Origin: Caldimonas thermodepolymerans
GTDB taxonomy: Bacteria > Pseudomonadota > Gammaproteobacteria > Burkholderiales > Burkholderiaceae_C
Assembly: GCF_015476235.1 (NCBI RefSeq)
Contig: NZ_CP064338.1
Coordinates: 434,001-498,000, forward strand
Length of the DNA: 64,000 bases
Direction of reading: 5' to 3'
Positions 1-9,614 of this stretch are shown piece by piece. A program made the translations under genes and the position numbers. The notes under the pieces were generated by a model. That model was not told the origin of the DNA. It worked only from the letters and a program-made list of their open reading frames with translations, and searched no databases. Each line of letters begins with the position of its first letter. Position 1 is the stretch's first letter.

Positions 1-140
1 TGACCTCGATGTTCTCGGCCGTGTTCTTCGCCCGCGGCCTGGTGAACCTCTGGTACGGCCGGCAGAAGAAGCTCAAGTCGGTGTCGATCGGGCAGGTCTG
101 GCGCCCCGACGGCGGGAACGCCGCCAAGGCCGAAGGCTGA
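1..140 (+). CDS. secD: Protein translocase subunit SecD, C-terminal end (partial)
   Basis: The reading frame is open from the window edge to a TGA at 138-140 and encodes the last 45 residues of a protein. The end of a membrane segment (FSAVFFARGLVNLWYG) is followed by a short basic cytoplasmic tail. This is the usual end of SecD, the inner-membrane partner of SecF that helps release exported proteins from the SecYEG channel. Identification rests on the tail and on secF starting 42 bases downstream, the normal secD-secF operon order. Confidence 0.85.
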   Translation, partial: TSMFSAVFFARGLVNLWYGRQKKLKSVSIGQVWRPDGGNAAKAEG

Positions 141-182
141 TCGCGCTTCGGATCGTCCAAGACTCACGCAGAGACCCAAGCG

Positions 183-1214
183 ATGGAATTCTTCCGAATC
201 AAGCGCGACATCCCCTTCATGCGGCACGCGCTGGTGCTGAACGCGGTGTCGTTCATCACCTTCCTGGCGGCCGTGTTCTTCCTCGCCACGCGCGGCCTGC
301 ACCTGTCGATCGAGTTCACCGGCGGCACGGTGCTGGAGGTGCAGTACGCCGAAGCGGCCGACCTGCCCAAGGTGCGCCAGACCGTGGAGTCGCTGCAGCT
401 GGGCGACGTGCAGGTGCAGAACTTCGGCACCTCGCGCGACGTGCTGATCCGCATCCCGCTGCGCGGCGAGGCCAAGCAGAGCGAGCTGGTCGGCCAGGTG
501 TTCGGCCGCCTGTGCGCGGCCGAGGGCGGCACGGTCGGGCGGCAGGAATCCGTCACCGCGCAGGGCGAGGCGGTCAGCCGCGAGGTCTGCACGGCCGGCA
601 GCGAGGAGCCGCTGAAGCTGCAGCGCAGCGAGTTCGTCGGCCCGCAGGTCGGCTCCGAGCTGGCCCGCGACGGCGCGCTGGCGCTGGCCGCGACCATCGC
701 CGGCATCATGATCTACCTGGCGTTCCGCTTCGAGTGGAAGTTCGCCGTGGCCGGCATCATCGCCAACCTGCACGACGTGGTGATCATCCTCGGCTTCTTC
801 GCGTTCTTCCAGTGGGAGTTCTCGCTGTCGGTGCTGGCCGCGGTGCTCGCGGTGCTGGGCTATTCGGTCAACGAGTCGGTGGTGATCTTCGACCGCATCC
901 GCGAGGCGTTCCGCAAGTACCGCAAGATGACCACCCCGCAGGTCATCGACCACGCCATCACCAGCACGATCAGCCGCACGGTCATCACCCACGGCTCGAC
1001 CCAGGTCATGGTGCTGTCGATGCTGCTGTTCGGCGGCCCGACGCTGCACTACTTCTCGCTGGCCCTGACCATCGGCATCTGCTTCGGCATCTACTCGTCG
1101 GTGTTCGTCGCCGCGGCAGTGGCGATGTGGCTGGGCGTCAAGCGTGAAGACCTGGTCAAGCCCTCGCGCAAGGAAACCGACCCGAACGACCCGAATGCGG
1201 GGGCAGTGGTGTAG
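183..1214 (+). CDS. secF: Protein translocase subunit SecF
   Basis: A 343-residue inner-membrane protein that works with SecD to use proton flow for late steps of Sec-dependent export. The first membrane segment lies at about residues 15-36. It is followed by the SecF family stretch around IEFTGGTVLEVQY and a periplasmic loop, then five more hydrophobic segments. The conserved NESVVIFDRIRE motif lies between the last segments. The start ATG at 183 fits the family length, with a spacing from secD typical of an operon. The periplasmic loop is slightly longer than in short SecF proteins and contains three cysteines (CAAEGG, REVC), which is mildly unusual. Confidence 0.97.
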   Translation: MEFFRIKRDIPFMRHALVLNAVSFITFLAAVFFLATRGLHLSIEFTGGTVLEVQYAEAADLPKVRQTVESLQLGDVQVQNFGTSRDVLIRIPLRGEAKQSELVGQVFGRLCAAEGGTVGRQESVTAQGEAVSREVCTAGSEEPLKLQRSEFVGPQVGSELARDGALALAATIAGIMIYLAFRFEWKFAVAGIIANLHDVVIILGFFAFFQWEFSLSVLAAVLAVLGYSVNESVVIFDRIREAFRKYRKMTTPQVIDHAITSTISRTVITHGSTQVMVLSMLLFGGPTLHYFSLALTIGICFGIYSSVFVAAAVAMWLGVKREDLVKPSRKETDPNDPNAGAVV

Positions 1215-1256
1215 AGTGCCGGAAATTCCGCACTGCACGCAGGCCATTTCCCGACC

Positions 1257-3545
1257 ATGGCGATCTCCGCCGATCCGAAGGCGCTCGCTGCACAGGCGCG
1301 CAAGACCTTTCTGAACGTGCTCCTTTACGGGGCACCCAATGCGCTGGCGGCCGTCGAGGAGGGCGCGCGGACCCTGGCCACCCAGGCCGCGCCGCCGGAC
1401 CTGCTGCTGCGGCGCCGCGACGCCTGGTCGGACGTGCAGCGGCTGCGCGGCAAGTGGCAGCAGGAGCTGTCCGAGCGCCTGCAGCGCCGCATGGCCGGCG
1501 AGCTCGCCGACAGCGGCGGCTCCAGCAAGCCGGCCGGGCTCGCCCGGCGCGGGGCCGAGCTGTCCCTGGTGGACGACGCCACCATCGAGCACGAGATCCT
1601 CAGCTCCCGCCTGGCCCTGGCCGTGATGGACCAGGCGGCCACCGAGTTCACCGACCTGCGCTCGCGCATGACCGCGATGGAGCGCCGCGACGAGCTGTCC
1701 TCCACCGACGTGCTGCGCCCGCACACCGTCGCGCGCGAGGTGCTCGACGCCTGGCTGGCCTGCGGCCTGAGCATCGAGGCCTGGCGGGCACTGCAGCCGG
1801 TGCTGCACGACGAATTCGGCCACCTGGTGGTGCTGGGCTACCACGAGACCAACAAGTGGCTGATCGCGCACGGCGTGCTGCCGGAGATCGACCTGCGGCC
1901 GCTGATCCGGCGCACCCGCGACACCGGCAACCCGGCCCCCGGCGTCAGCTCGGCGGCGCAGTCGCTCGCCGGCGGGGCGGCCTCCGTCCACGTGCATTCC
2001 GGTCCGGGCAGCCTGCGCCATGTCAACGACGAGACCCGGCTGATGACGCGCGCCTCGGCGCTGCTGCGCGCCTCCGAGCAGGCGCAGGCGGTGCTCGGGC
2101 GGCTCAACCGCCTGGTCGGGCGCCAGGTGCCGGATTTCGAGGCGACCACCACGCACCATGCCTCGCCGCAGCTGATGGCGGCCATCGCCGACGTCGAGCG
2201 CGAGGTGCGCCAGCGCACCGGCAGCACGCGGCCCGACCTGGTCATTCCCAGCACCCCGGTGCTGCTGGACGAGCTCAACGAGAAGAAGCAGGCGCTCAAG
2301 CGCACCACCTCGTCGCCGATCGAGCGCGCCACGATCGAGATCGTCGCGCTGCTGTTCCAGAGCATCCTGACCGAGGAGCGCCTGCCCGCTTCGGTGCGCG
2401 TCTGGTTCGCCCGGCTGCAGATGCCGGTGCTGCGCGTGGCGATCGCCGAGCCCGACTTCTTTGCCACCATCGACCACCCGGCGCGCAAGCTGATCGACCG
2501 CATGGGCGCCTGCGTGATGGGCTTCGACGCCTCCACCGCCGGGGCGATGGGCGATGCGCTGGAGAAGGAGATCAAGCGCGTCGTGCAGGTGGTCGAGGCC
2601 TACCCCGACACCGGCCGCCGCGTGTTCCAGACCGTGCTGGTCGAGTTCGAGAAGTTCCTCGAGCACTACTTCACCAAGGAAAACGAGTCCTCGCGCAAGG
2701 GCGTCTCGCTGGCCCAGCAGGTCGAGCAGCGCGAGATCCTCACGATCCAGTACACGATCGAGCTGCGCAAGATGCTCAACGAGGTGCCGGTGCAGGACGG
2801 GGTGCGCGAGTTCCTGTTCCAGATCTGGGCCGACGTGCTGGCGATGACCGCGGTCAAGACCGGCCAGCAGAGCGAGCAGACCAAGGCGATGAAGCGCGCC
2901 GCGGCCGACCTGATCTGGTCGGCCAGCGCCAAGGTCTCGCGCGAGGAGCGCGCCGAGGTGATCCGGCGCCTGCCACCGCTGCTCAAGACGCTGCGCGACG
3001 GCATGGCCAGCGCCGGGGTGCCGCCGGACAAGCAGGAGGAACACATCCAGGCGCTGAACAACTCGCTGGCCGCGGCCTTCACCGCCAAGGCGGCGGCGAT
3101 CCCGTCCGAACGCCTGGACGAGCTGATGATGCGGCTGGAGACGCTGGAAGAGCTGCTGCCCGACACCGAGGTCGAGATCGACGAGTCGATGGTGGTGGAC
3201 CTGTCCGGCCACGAGACCACCGGGCTGGAAGTCGTCACCGAGGGCGGCTCGATGCCCAGCCCCGCGATGGTCGCCTGGGCGCGCGGCATCCAGGTCGGCA
3301 GCTGGTTCAAGCTGGACTACCGTGGCCGCAGCGAGGCGGTGCAGCTGGCCTGGCAGGGCCTGCGCAAGCAGCTCAGCCTGTTCGTCTCGCCGACCGGCCG
3401 CTGCATCCTGTTCCAGCAGCACCGCCTGGCCGCCTTCCTGCAGGCCGGGCTGATGGTGCCGGCCGAGGAAGAGGCGCTGACCGTGCGCGCCACGCGCAGC
3501 GCGCTGGCCAAGCTCGACGCCGACCCTAGCCGGCTGCTGAACTGA
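1257..3545 (+). CDS. DUF1631 family protein
   Basis: A 762-residue soluble, largely helical protein with no signal peptide or membrane segment. It belongs to the DUF1631 family seen in beta- and gammaproteobacteria, whose molecular role is not established. The N-terminal half has charged helices and a low-complexity linker (about 230-265). The middle carries the most family-like stretch (about 360-560). The C-terminal 110 residues form a compact domain around GSWFKLDYRGRSE that resembles the small beta-barrel modules often attached to such proteins. It stands alone between secF and a hairpin before the convergent smg gene. No function can be assigned. Confidence 0.85.
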   Translation: MAISADPKALAAQARKTFLNVLLYGAPNALAAVEEGARTLATQAAPPDLLLRRRDAWSDVQRLRGKWQQELSERLQRRMAGELADSGGSSKPAGLARRGAELSLVDDATIEHEILSSRLALAVMDQAATEFTDLRSRMTAMERRDELSSTDVLRPHTVAREVLDAWLACGLSIEAWRALQPVLHDEFGHLVVLGYHETNKWLIAHGVLPEIDLRPLIRRTRDTGNPAPGVSSAAQSLAGGAASVHVHSGPGSLRHVNDETRLMTRASALLRASEQAQAVLGRLNRLVGRQVPDFEATTTHHASPQLMAAIADVEREVRQRTGSTRPDLVIPSTPVLLDELNEKKQALKRTTSSPIERATIEIVALLFQSILTEERLPASVRVWFARLQMPVLRVAIAEPDFFATIDHPARKLIDRMGACVMGFDASTAGAMGDALEKEIKRVVQVVEAYPDTGRRVFQTVLVEFEKFLEHYFTKENESSRKGVSLAQQVEQREILTIQYTIELRKMLNEVPVQDGVREFLFQIWADVLAMTAVKTGQQSEQTKAMKRAAADLIWSASAKVSREERAEVIRRLPPLLKTLRDGMASAGVPPDKQEEHIQALNNSLAAAFTAKAAAIPSERLDELMMRLETLEELLPDTEVEIDESMVVDLSGHETTGLEVVTEGGSMPSPAMVAWARGIQVGSWFKLDYRGRSEAVQLAWQGLRKQLSLFVSPTGRCILFQQHRLAAFLQAGLMVPAEEEALTVRATRSALAKLDADPSRLLN

Positions 3546-3569
3546 AAGCGAAGGCAGGGGAGAGGGGAG

Positions 3570-3595
3570 GGCAGCACGCGCTCCCGCGTGCTGCC
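3570..3595. terminator. Bidirectional hairpin between convergent genes
   Basis: A perfect 11-bp stem (GGCAGCACGCG / CGCGTGCTGCC) with a CTCC loop lies between the convergent DUF1631 gene and smg. There is no T tract, so it could stop transcription only as a strong bidirectional hairpin or act as an mRNA 3' end stabiliser. Confidence 0.6.
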
Positions 3596-3612
3596 ACGGG
3601 CACGTGTCCCGG

Positions 3613-4068
3613 TCAGTGGATCAGGCGGTCGGCCGCGTCGACGAACAGCTCGTCGAGGATCAGCGCATCGGGCTCCTCGCCCAGGCTCCAGAACACCATC
3701 AGCACGATGATCTTCAGGTCCTCGAGGCGCACGGGCCCGCCGGCGCTGCTGGCCATCGCCCGGTCGATGACGATTTCGCGCATCGGGGCCGGCAGCACGC
3801 CGGCGCTTTCCAGGAAGCTGATGAAGCCGATGCATTCCTCGCCGAGCTGGTCCTGCTCGGCCTGGGTGTAGACCCGCATGCTGCCGGGCGACTGCGTCCC
3901 GGCATGGGACTTGACCGCATGGCTGAGGCCTTCCAGCCAGGTGAGGGCTTCTTCGATCTCGTCATTCTCGAAGCCGACGGCCGAAAGCTTGCGCGTCAGC
4001 TGGGCGTGGTCCGGGCAGGCGTCCGGCCGCCAGTAGTTTTCGTACAGGTAGACGAGCACATCGAACAT
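3613..4068 (-). CDS. smg: Smg family protein (DUF494)
   Basis: A 151-residue protein beginning MFDVLVYLYENYW, the standard N-terminus of the Smg/DUF494 family (about 157 residues). Function is unknown; the family name comes from its place next to smf/dprA. The upstream in-frame extension was rejected because family members begin at this methionine. It lies 67 bases downstream of dprA on the same strand, the conserved dprA-smg order, so the two are probably co-transcribed. Confidence 0.92.
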   Translation of the reverse strand: MFDVLVYLYENYWRPDACPDHAQLTRKLSAVGFENDEIEEALTWLEGLSHAVKSHAGTQSPGSMRVYTQAEQDQLGEECIGFISFLESAGVLPAPMREIVIDRAMASSAGGPVRLEDLKIIVLMVFWSLGEEPDALILDELFVDAADRLIH

Positions 4069-4135
4069 GATCCGACTATACCCGAGCGGGGAAACCCCAC
4101 GGTGATGAAAAACGCGCACGGGGTGCGCCTGCCGG

Positions 4136-5251
4136 TCAGCCCCGGTCGACGCGCTGGAACAGCTGTCCGGGCAGCCGCGCGACCCGGCCTTCGAGCTCCA
4201 GTTCCAGCAGGCGGGCGTTCAGCTGCGCGGCCGGCCAGCCGGTGCGCGCCACCAGCGCGTCCAGCGTGGCCGGATCGTGGCCCAGGGCCGCGAGCACCGG
4301 GTCGTCGGCCTCGGCCGCAGGCGGCTCGGGTGCGGCGTCCGGGGGCGGGCTGGCGGACGCGGCCGGCAGGTGCAGCTCCTCCAGGATGTCCTGGGCGCTT
4401 TCGACCAGCTTGGCGCCCTGCTTGATCAGGGCGTGGCAGCCGCGCGACTGCGGGGCGTGGATCGACCCGGGGATCGCGAACACCTCGCGGCCCTGTTCCA
4501 GCGCCAGCCGGGCGGTGATCAGCGAGCCCGACTGCAGGGCCGCCTCGACCACCAGCGTGCCCAGCGCGAGCCCCGAGATGATGCGGTTGCGGCGCGGAAA
4601 GTTCCCCGCCAGCGGTGGCATGCCGAGCGGGTATTCGCTCAGCAGCAGGCCCTCGGCGGCGATGCGGGCCGCCAGCGGCGCGTGGCGTGTCGGGTAGACC
4701 CGGTCCAGGCCCGTGCCGACCACCGCGATCGTGCTGCCCGCGCCTTCCAGGGCGCCCTCGTGGGCCGCGCCGTCGATGCCGGCGGCCAGCCCCGAGACGA
4801 CGGTCAGGCCGCCGCGGCTCAGGTGCGCGGCGAAGGCGCGTGCGTTTTCCAGTCCCTGCGCGGTGGCATGGCGGCTGCCGACCACCGCGATCGACGGGGC
4901 CTGCAGCAGCTCCAGCCGGCCGGCGGCGTACAGCAGCAGCGGCGGGTCGGCGGTTTCCAGCAGCAGGCGCGGGTAGGCGGGGTCCCCCAGCGTGAGGACG
5001 TGGCGGTGCGCGTCGGCCGCCAGCCACTGCCGGGTGGACTCGACCAGGGCAGCCAAGTCCTCGCGCGGGCGCGCCAGGGCTGTGGCCTGGGCCGGCGGCA
5101 CGACCTCGCGCCAGGCGTCGGGGGGATGTTCGAAGACGGCCTGCGGCGGCCCGAAGGCTGCCAGCAGCTTGCGGGCGCTGTCCCGCCCGATGCCCGGGGT
5201 CTCGACCAGCCGCAGCCAGGCGGCCAGCTCGTCGCGATCCGGCACGGACAT
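4136..5251 (-). CDS. dprA: DNA-processing protein DprA (Smf)
   Basis: A 371-residue protein that binds incoming single-stranded DNA and loads RecA during natural transformation. An N-terminal helical (SAM-like) segment is followed by the Rossmann-like core with the family signature GSRHATAQG and the SGLAAGIDGAAHEGAL region (about residues 110-160). A C-terminal winged-helix (DprA/DML1-like) domain occupies about residues 300-365 after a proline/alanine-rich linker. The gene starts 14 bases after the LysM gene ends, so it is co-transcribed with it and with smg. Together with the TfoX-like gene at 9.6 kb this is weak evidence of competence potential. Confidence 0.96.
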   Translation of the reverse strand: MSVPDRDELAAWLRLVETPGIGRDSARKLLAAFGPPQAVFEHPPDAWREVVPPAQATALARPREDLAALVESTRQWLAADAHRHVLTLGDPAYPRLLLETADPPLLLYAAGRLELLQAPSIAVVGSRHATAQGLENARAFAAHLSRGGLTVVSGLAAGIDGAAHEGALEGAGSTIAVVGTGLDRVYPTRHAPLAARIAAEGLLLSEYPLGMPPLAGNFPRRNRIISGLALGTLVVEAALQSGSLITARLALEQGREVFAIPGSIHAPQSRGCHALIKQGAKLVESAQDILEELHLPAASASPPPDAAPEPPAAEADDPVLAALGHDPATLDALVARTGWPAAQLNARLLELELEGRVARLPGQLFQRVDRG

Positions 5252-5265
5252 GCCGGCCTCGCCGT

Positions 5266-6435
5266 TCAGGGCTGGGTGAAGCGGTCGCCGATCTGGACCG
5301 GCTCCTGCACGTTGAGGATCAGCGCGTAGGACATGCGGTCGAACACGCGGAACACGAACAGCAGGCCGTGGCGCTCATCGGGCAGCAGGATCTTCTCGCG
5401 CCCGCCGTAGGTGGTGTCGACCGCCTCGCGGCCCTTGCGCCACAGCGCCAGCACGTGGCCGCGCTCGATGCCGTCCTGGGCGCCCTTGTTCAGCGCGACG
5501 ATCTGGTTCTGGCCGGCGGTCAGGCCCTCGCCGTAGATCGAGGCGATCTGGCCTTCGATCGGGTTCTGCGGCGCGTGCGGCACGTAGTTGATGAACTCGC
5601 GCGGCGGCACCGGCGCCAGGCGATCGCCCACGCCGACCTCCAGCCGGTTGGAGACGATGCGAAAGCTCGCCGGGACGATCTCGCCCTTCGGGCCCGTGCC
5701 GCCCGGGCGCACGTACTCGGCCGTGCCCAGGTAGGTGGCCTCGTAGCCCAGCACCTCGTTGGTGGCCGGATCCTTCAGCGGCTTGGGATTGCGGAACAGG
5801 CGCCAGTCGCGCAGGTCGCCCAGCTCGCCGCGCACGTAGGCGGTCTCGCCGCGCGACAGCAGCACCCGGCCCTCCTGGGTGGCGACGATGCGCGGCGCCG
5901 GCTCGAGCTCGTTGGTGTTGAAGATCACCGCCTCGTTGAGGAACGGCTCGATCAGGTGCACCGGGATCGAGGTGATCGCGCCGTCGTCCAGCGCCTCGCT
6001 GCGCACGCGCGGCGACAGCTTGATCGTGCCGTTGCCGACCGGCTGGCCGACGCGCAGCCGCGCCCGGTCGCCGAGCCGCTCCAGGTAGAGGATCTGGCCC
6101 GGGTAGATCAGGTGCGGGTTGCGGATCTGGTCATAGTTCATGCCCCACAGCTCGGGCCAGCGCCAGGGGCGCAGCAGGAACATGCCGGAGATGGCCCACA
6201 GCGTGTCGCCGCGCTTGACGACGTAGGAGTCCGGGGCGTTCGGGGCCAGCTCGGACAGCGGCACGCCGGCCTGCGCCACCTGTTCCGCGGTGGCCCGCCA
6301 TTCGGGGGTGATCGGATAATTGACGGCAGAGGCCGTGGTGCCGAACGCGAGAAGGGCCGCCCCGAGCAGGGCTTGCGAGCCGAGAACGGCCAGGGTTGCC
6401 TTGGGACGGGCTCGCCACATCGCGCTTCTTGTCAT
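5266..6435 (-). CDS. LysM peptidoglycan-binding domain protein
   Basis: A 389-residue exported protein with a long signal peptide (positively charged start, hydrophobic 14-37, cleavage near ASA-VNY). A LysM domain follows at about residues 68-120 (SYVVKRGDTLWAIS ... LIYPGQILYL). LysM binds the GlcNAc-containing glycan backbone of peptidoglycan. The remaining 260 residues match no enzyme motif that I recognise. An RBS-like GGAGAC lies 7-8 bases before the ATG at 6435. Position upstream of dprA is common in Burkholderiales. It may be a cell-wall-anchored periplasmic protein. Confidence 0.9.
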   Translation of the reverse strand: MTRSAMWRARPKATLAVLGSQALLGAALLAFGTTASAVNYPITPEWRATAEQVAQAGVPLSELAPNAPDSYVVKRGDTLWAISGMFLLRPWRWPELWGMNYDQIRNPHLIYPGQILYLERLGDRARLRVGQPVGNGTIKLSPRVRSEALDDGAITSIPVHLIEPFLNEAVIFNTNELEPAPRIVATQEGRVLLSRGETAYVRGELGDLRDWRLFRNPKPLKDPATNEVLGYEATYLGTAEYVRPGGTGPKGEIVPASFRIVSNRLEVGVGDRLAPVPPREFINYVPHAPQNPIEGQIASIYGEGLTAGQNQIVALNKGAQDGIERGHVLALWRKGREAVDTTYGGREKILLPDERHGLLFVFRVFDRMSYALILNVQEPVQIGDRFTQP

Positions 6436-6511
6436 GCAGGGTCTCCGCTCGCTCGCCGGACATGGCCTGGAAACGGCCGGCCATGACGCTATATGGTTAA
6501 TGAGTTGTTGG

Positions 6512-6538
6512 CTCGCCGGGCAGCATCAGTTCGGCGAG
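6512..6538. repeat. Inverted repeat in the divergent LysM/def promoter region
   Basis: CTCGCCG at 6512-6518 and CGGCGAG at 6532-6538 form a perfect 7-bp inverted repeat in the 258-base gap between the divergent LysM gene and def. The gap also holds a relatively AT-rich stretch (6540-6600), probably the promoters of both units. No confident -35/-10 pair was identified. The repeat could be an operator or just a small hairpin. Confidence 0.35.
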
Positions 6539-6693
6539 AATTCCTCACATAGTTTCACAGATTCTGCCCATAAACCCTTGATGCCGCAACGAAATTTGCC
6601 CGTGGTTACCGCGCTCGCGGCGCCGGCAGCGGCATTGCGTCACAGTTCGTGCGTTGCCGGGCCCAGACAGCCCGGCCGGCACCCCGCTTGATC

Positions 6694-7206
6694 ATGGCCA
6701 AACTGAACATCCTGCGCTATCCCGACCCTCGCCTGCACACCGTGGCCAAGCCGGTGGCGCAGGTCGACGACCGCATCCGCCAGCTGGTCGACGACATGCT
6801 CGAGACCATGTACGACGCCAACGGCGTCGGTCTGGCGGCGACGCAGGTCGACGTGCACGAGCGGGTCATCGTCATCGACACCTCCGAGGAGCGCAACGAC
6901 CCGCGGGTGCTGATCAACCCCGAGCTGGTGGCCACCAGCGACGAGATGATCGTCTGGGAAGAGGGCTGCCTGTCGGTGCCGGCTATCTACGACAAGGTGC
7001 AGCGTCACGCCCGCGTGACCGTGCGCGCGCTCGACCGCGACGGCAAGGAATACAGCTTCGACGCCGACGGCCTGCTGGCCGTGTGCGTGCAGCACGAGAT
7101 GGACCACCTGATGGGCAAGGTGTTCGTCGAGTACCTCTCGCCGCTCAAGCGCAACCGGATCAAGACCAAGATGCTCAAGCGCGCCCGCGAGGAAGAGCGT
7201 GCCTGA
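6694..7206 (+). CDS. def: Peptide deformylase
   Basis: A 170-residue metalloenzyme that removes the formyl group from the N-terminal methionine of new proteins. All three family motifs are present: GVGLAATQ at residues 44-51, EGCLS with metal-ligand Cys92, and HEMDH with metal ligands His134 and His138 and catalytic Glu135. The ATG at 6694 was chosen over an upstream in-frame GTG because [14 protein letters not shown] is the usual family start. It is followed closely by fmt, the enzyme that adds the formyl group to initiator tRNA. Confidence 0.98.
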   Translation: MAKLNILRYPDPRLHTVAKPVAQVDDRIRQLVDDMLETMYDANGVGLAATQVDVHERVIVIDTSEERNDPRVLINPELVATSDEMIVWEEGCLSVPAIYDKVQRHARVTVRALDRDGKEYSFDADGLLAVCVQHEMDHLMGKVFVEYLSPLKRNRIKTKMLKRAREEERA

Positions 7207-7216
7207 GGCGCGACCG

Positions 7217-8176
7217 ATGAAGGTGGCGTTCGCCGGCACGCCGGAGTTCGCGCAGGTCGCCCTCGAGCAGCTGCATGCGGCCGGCTTCGCGATCCCGCTG
7301 GTGCTGACCCAGCCCGACCGCCCGGCCGGCCGCGGGATGAAGCTGCAGGCCAGCCCGGTCAAGCAGTTCGCCGTCGCGCACGGCATCCCGGTGGCCCAGC
7401 CGCGCAGCCTGCGGCTGGACGGCAAGTACCCGGACGACGCCCGCGCCGCGCAGGCGGCGCTGCAGGCGGCCGCGCCGGACGTGATGGTGGTGGCGGCCTA
7501 CGGGCTGATCCTGCCGGGGTGGGTGCTCACGCTGCCGCGCCTGGGCTGCCTGAACATCCACGCCTCGCTGCTGCCGCGCTGGCGCGGCGCGGCGCCGATC
7601 CACCGCGCGATCGAGGCGGGCGATGCCGAGACCGGCATCACCATCATGCAGATGGACGCGGGCCTGGACACCGGCGACATGCTGCTGGTCGAGCGCGTGC
7701 CCATCGCCCCGGGTGACACCACCGCCAGCCTGCACGACCGCCTGGCGGCGCTGGGCGGCCGGCTGGTCGTCGAGGCGCTGGAGCTGGCCGCCTGCGGCGG
7801 ACTGCGGCCCGTCCCGCAGCCGGCCGAAGGCGTGACCTACGCCCACAAGATCGACAAGGCCGAGGCCGAGGCCGACTGGACGTTGCCCGCGGCGGTGATC
7901 GAGCGCCGCATCCGTGCCTTCGACCCGTTCCCCGGAGTGGTGACTCACCTTGGCGACGTGCCGCTCAAGTGCTGGGCGGCCGAGCTGACCGACGGGACCG
8001 GGGCGCCGGGCACGGTGCTCGCGGTCGACGAGCGCGGCCCGGTGGTCGCCTGCGGCGAGGGGGCGTTGCGCCTCACGCAGCTGCAGAAGCCGGGCGGCAA
8101 GCGGCTGCCGGCGCGGGAATTCCTGCGCGGCCATGCGGTCGAACCCGGCATGGTGCTGGAACGCCGCGTGGCTTGA
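7217..8176 (+). CDS. fmt: Methionyl-tRNA formyltransferase
   Basis: A 319-residue enzyme that formylates Met-tRNAfMet using 10-formyltetrahydrofolate. The N-terminal catalytic domain begins [12 protein letters not shown] and carries the folate-binding/catalytic [17 protein letters not shown] region (about residues 108-126). The C-terminal OB-fold tRNA-binding domain follows residue 205. An in-frame GTG at 7199 overlapping the def stop would add six residues; the ATG at 7217 is preferred by family alignment. def-fmt is a conserved operon. Confidence 0.97.
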   Translation: MKVAFAGTPEFAQVALEQLHAAGFAIPLVLTQPDRPAGRGMKLQASPVKQFAVAHGIPVAQPRSLRLDGKYPDDARAAQAALQAAAPDVMVVAAYGLILPGWVLTLPRLGCLNIHASLLPRWRGAAPIHRAIEAGDAETGITIMQMDAGLDTGDMLLVERVPIAPGDTTASLHDRLAALGGRLVVEALELAACGGLRPVPQPAEGVTYAHKIDKAEAEADWTLPAAVIERRIRAFDPFPGVVTHLGDVPLKCWAAELTDGTGAPGTVLAVDERGPVVACGEGALRLTQLQKPGGKRLPAREFLRGHAVEPGMVLERRVA

Positions 8177-8249
8177 ATTCCGGTCCCGAAGCCGCAACTG
8201 GGCGGCTGCAGATCCTCAGAAAAGACTCATCGATAGCGAGGTCCGATAG

Positions 8250-9107
8250 ATGTTCAACATGCTGAAGACCGCCGTGCTGATGGCGGCCATCACCGGCCTG
8301 TTCATGGCCATCGGTTCGTTGCTGGGGGGCCAGCAGGGCATGGTGATCGCGCTGGTGATCGCGCTCGGCATGAACTTCTTCAGCTACTGGTTCAGCGACA
8401 AGCTGGTGCTGAAGATGTACAACGCGCGCGAGGTCGACGAGACCACCGCGCCGCAGTTCTACCGGATGGTGCGCGAGCTGGCGCAGCGCGCGAACCTGCC
8501 GATGCCGCGCGTCTACATCATCAACGAGGACGCGCCCAACGCCTTTGCCACCGGCCGCAACCCGCAGAACGCGGCGGTGGCCGCCACCACCGGCCTGATG
8601 CGCATCCTCACCGAGCGCGAGCTGCGCGGCGTGATGGCGCACGAGCTGGCCCACGTGAAGCACCGCGACATCCTGATCAGCACGATCAGCGCGACCATGG
8701 CCGGTGCGATCTCGATGCTGGCCAACTTCGCGATGTTCTTCGGCGGCCGCGACAGCGAGGGCCGTCCGGTCAACCCGGTGGTCAGCATCCTGGTGATGAT
8801 CCTGGCGCCGCTGGCCGCGAGCCTGATCCAGATGGCGATCAGCCGGGCGCGCGAGTTCGAGGCCGACCGCGGCGGCGCGGAGATCTGCGGCGACCCGCAG
8901 GCGCTCGCTTCGGCGCTGGACAAGATCCAGCGCTACGCGCGCGGCATCCCGCTGGAGGCGGCCGAGCGCCACCCCGAGACCGCGCAGATGATGATCATGA
9001 ACCCGCTGTCCGGCGGCGGCCTGAGCGGGCTGTTCAGCACCCACCCGAGCACCGAGGAGCGCATCGCCCGCCTGATGGCGATGGCCCGCGGCGCGATGGC
9101 ACGCTGA
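8250..9107 (+). CDS. htpX: Protease HtpX homologue
   Basis: A 285-residue membrane-bound zinc metalloprotease of the M48 family that takes part in quality control of misfolded inner-membrane proteins. Two hydrophobic segments lie at about residues 6-26 and 29-46. The zinc motif HELAH is at 131-135, with the downstream REFEAD glutamate ligand at about residues 206-211. Further hydrophobic stretches lie at about 148-200. It follows fmt by 73 bases, in line with def-fmt-htpX clusters in related genomes, and is followed by a terminator-like hairpin. Confidence 0.97.
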   Translation: MFNMLKTAVLMAAITGLFMAIGSLLGGQQGMVIALVIALGMNFFSYWFSDKLVLKMYNAREVDETTAPQFYRMVRELAQRANLPMPRVYIINEDAPNAFATGRNPQNAAVAATTGLMRILTERELRGVMAHELAHVKHRDILISTISATMAGAISMLANFAMFFGGRDSEGRPVNPVVSILVMILAPLAASLIQMAISRAREFEADRGGAEICGDPQALASALDKIQRYARGIPLEAAERHPETAQMMIMNPLSGGGLSGLFSTHPSTEERIARLMAMARGAMAR

Positions 9108-9124
9108 CCGGAGCCCGGCACGAC

Positions 9125-9157
9125 GACGCCCGGCCCGCCGCCGGGCGTCCTGCTTTT
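9125..9157 (+). terminator. Terminator after htpX
   Basis: A perfect 9-bp stem (GACGCCCGG / CCGGGCGTC, 9125-9133 and 9141-9149) with a 7-base loop is followed by CTGCTTTT. It lies 18 bases after the htpX stop codon and suits a factor-independent terminator with a weak T tract. Confidence 0.7.
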
Positions 9158-9214
9158 CGGGCTCAAGTTTGCGCGCGGACGGCCGAAGACCTGGGAACGA
9201 ACTTCCTGCCTGCC

Positions 9215-9574
9215 ATGCGTCATCCGTCCGCCTTCCTCGCCAGCCTGCTCGTGGGTGCCGCACTCCTGGGGTGCGACGCGCTCGGCATCGAGTCGGCCGA
9301 GACCGTCGCGCAGCGCCGCGAGGCCGAGGGCCGGGCGCTGGGGGCGGCCTGCCGGCACGCCGGCCGCGCCATCGAGGACTGCTACACGCTGAATCCGCGC
9401 GCGGACAAGGCGGCGATCTTCGCCGGCTGGCGCGAGATGAACGACTACATGCGCGAATACGGCATCGAGGCGGTCGAGCCCAAGCTGGCCCGCGCCCCCG
9501 ACAAGGGGCGCCGCCGCGCGGCCGCCACGGCCGGCGACGCCGGGCCGTACGACGAGGGCCGCTTCACCGAGTGA
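9215..9574 (+). CDS. Small putative lipoprotein, function unknown
   Basis: A 119-residue protein with a lipoprotein signal peptide: basic start (MRHPS), hydrophobic core, and lipobox LLGC with the cysteine near residue 20. The mature part is short and charged. It has two further cysteines (AACRHAG, EDCYTLN) that could form a disulfide, and an alanine/arginine-rich tail. No family was recognised. It is a stand-alone gene between a terminator and the TfoX-like gene, probably anchored to the outer membrane. Confidence 0.7.
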   Translation: MRHPSAFLASLLVGAALLGCDALGIESAETVAQRREAEGRALGAACRHAGRAIEDCYTLNPRADKAAIFAGWREMNDYMREYGIEAVEPKLARAPDKGRRRAAATAGDAGPYDEGRFTE

Positions 9575-9614
9575 GCCGGTGCGCCGCGGCGTGCCCGTGC
9601 CTACACTGGCGTCC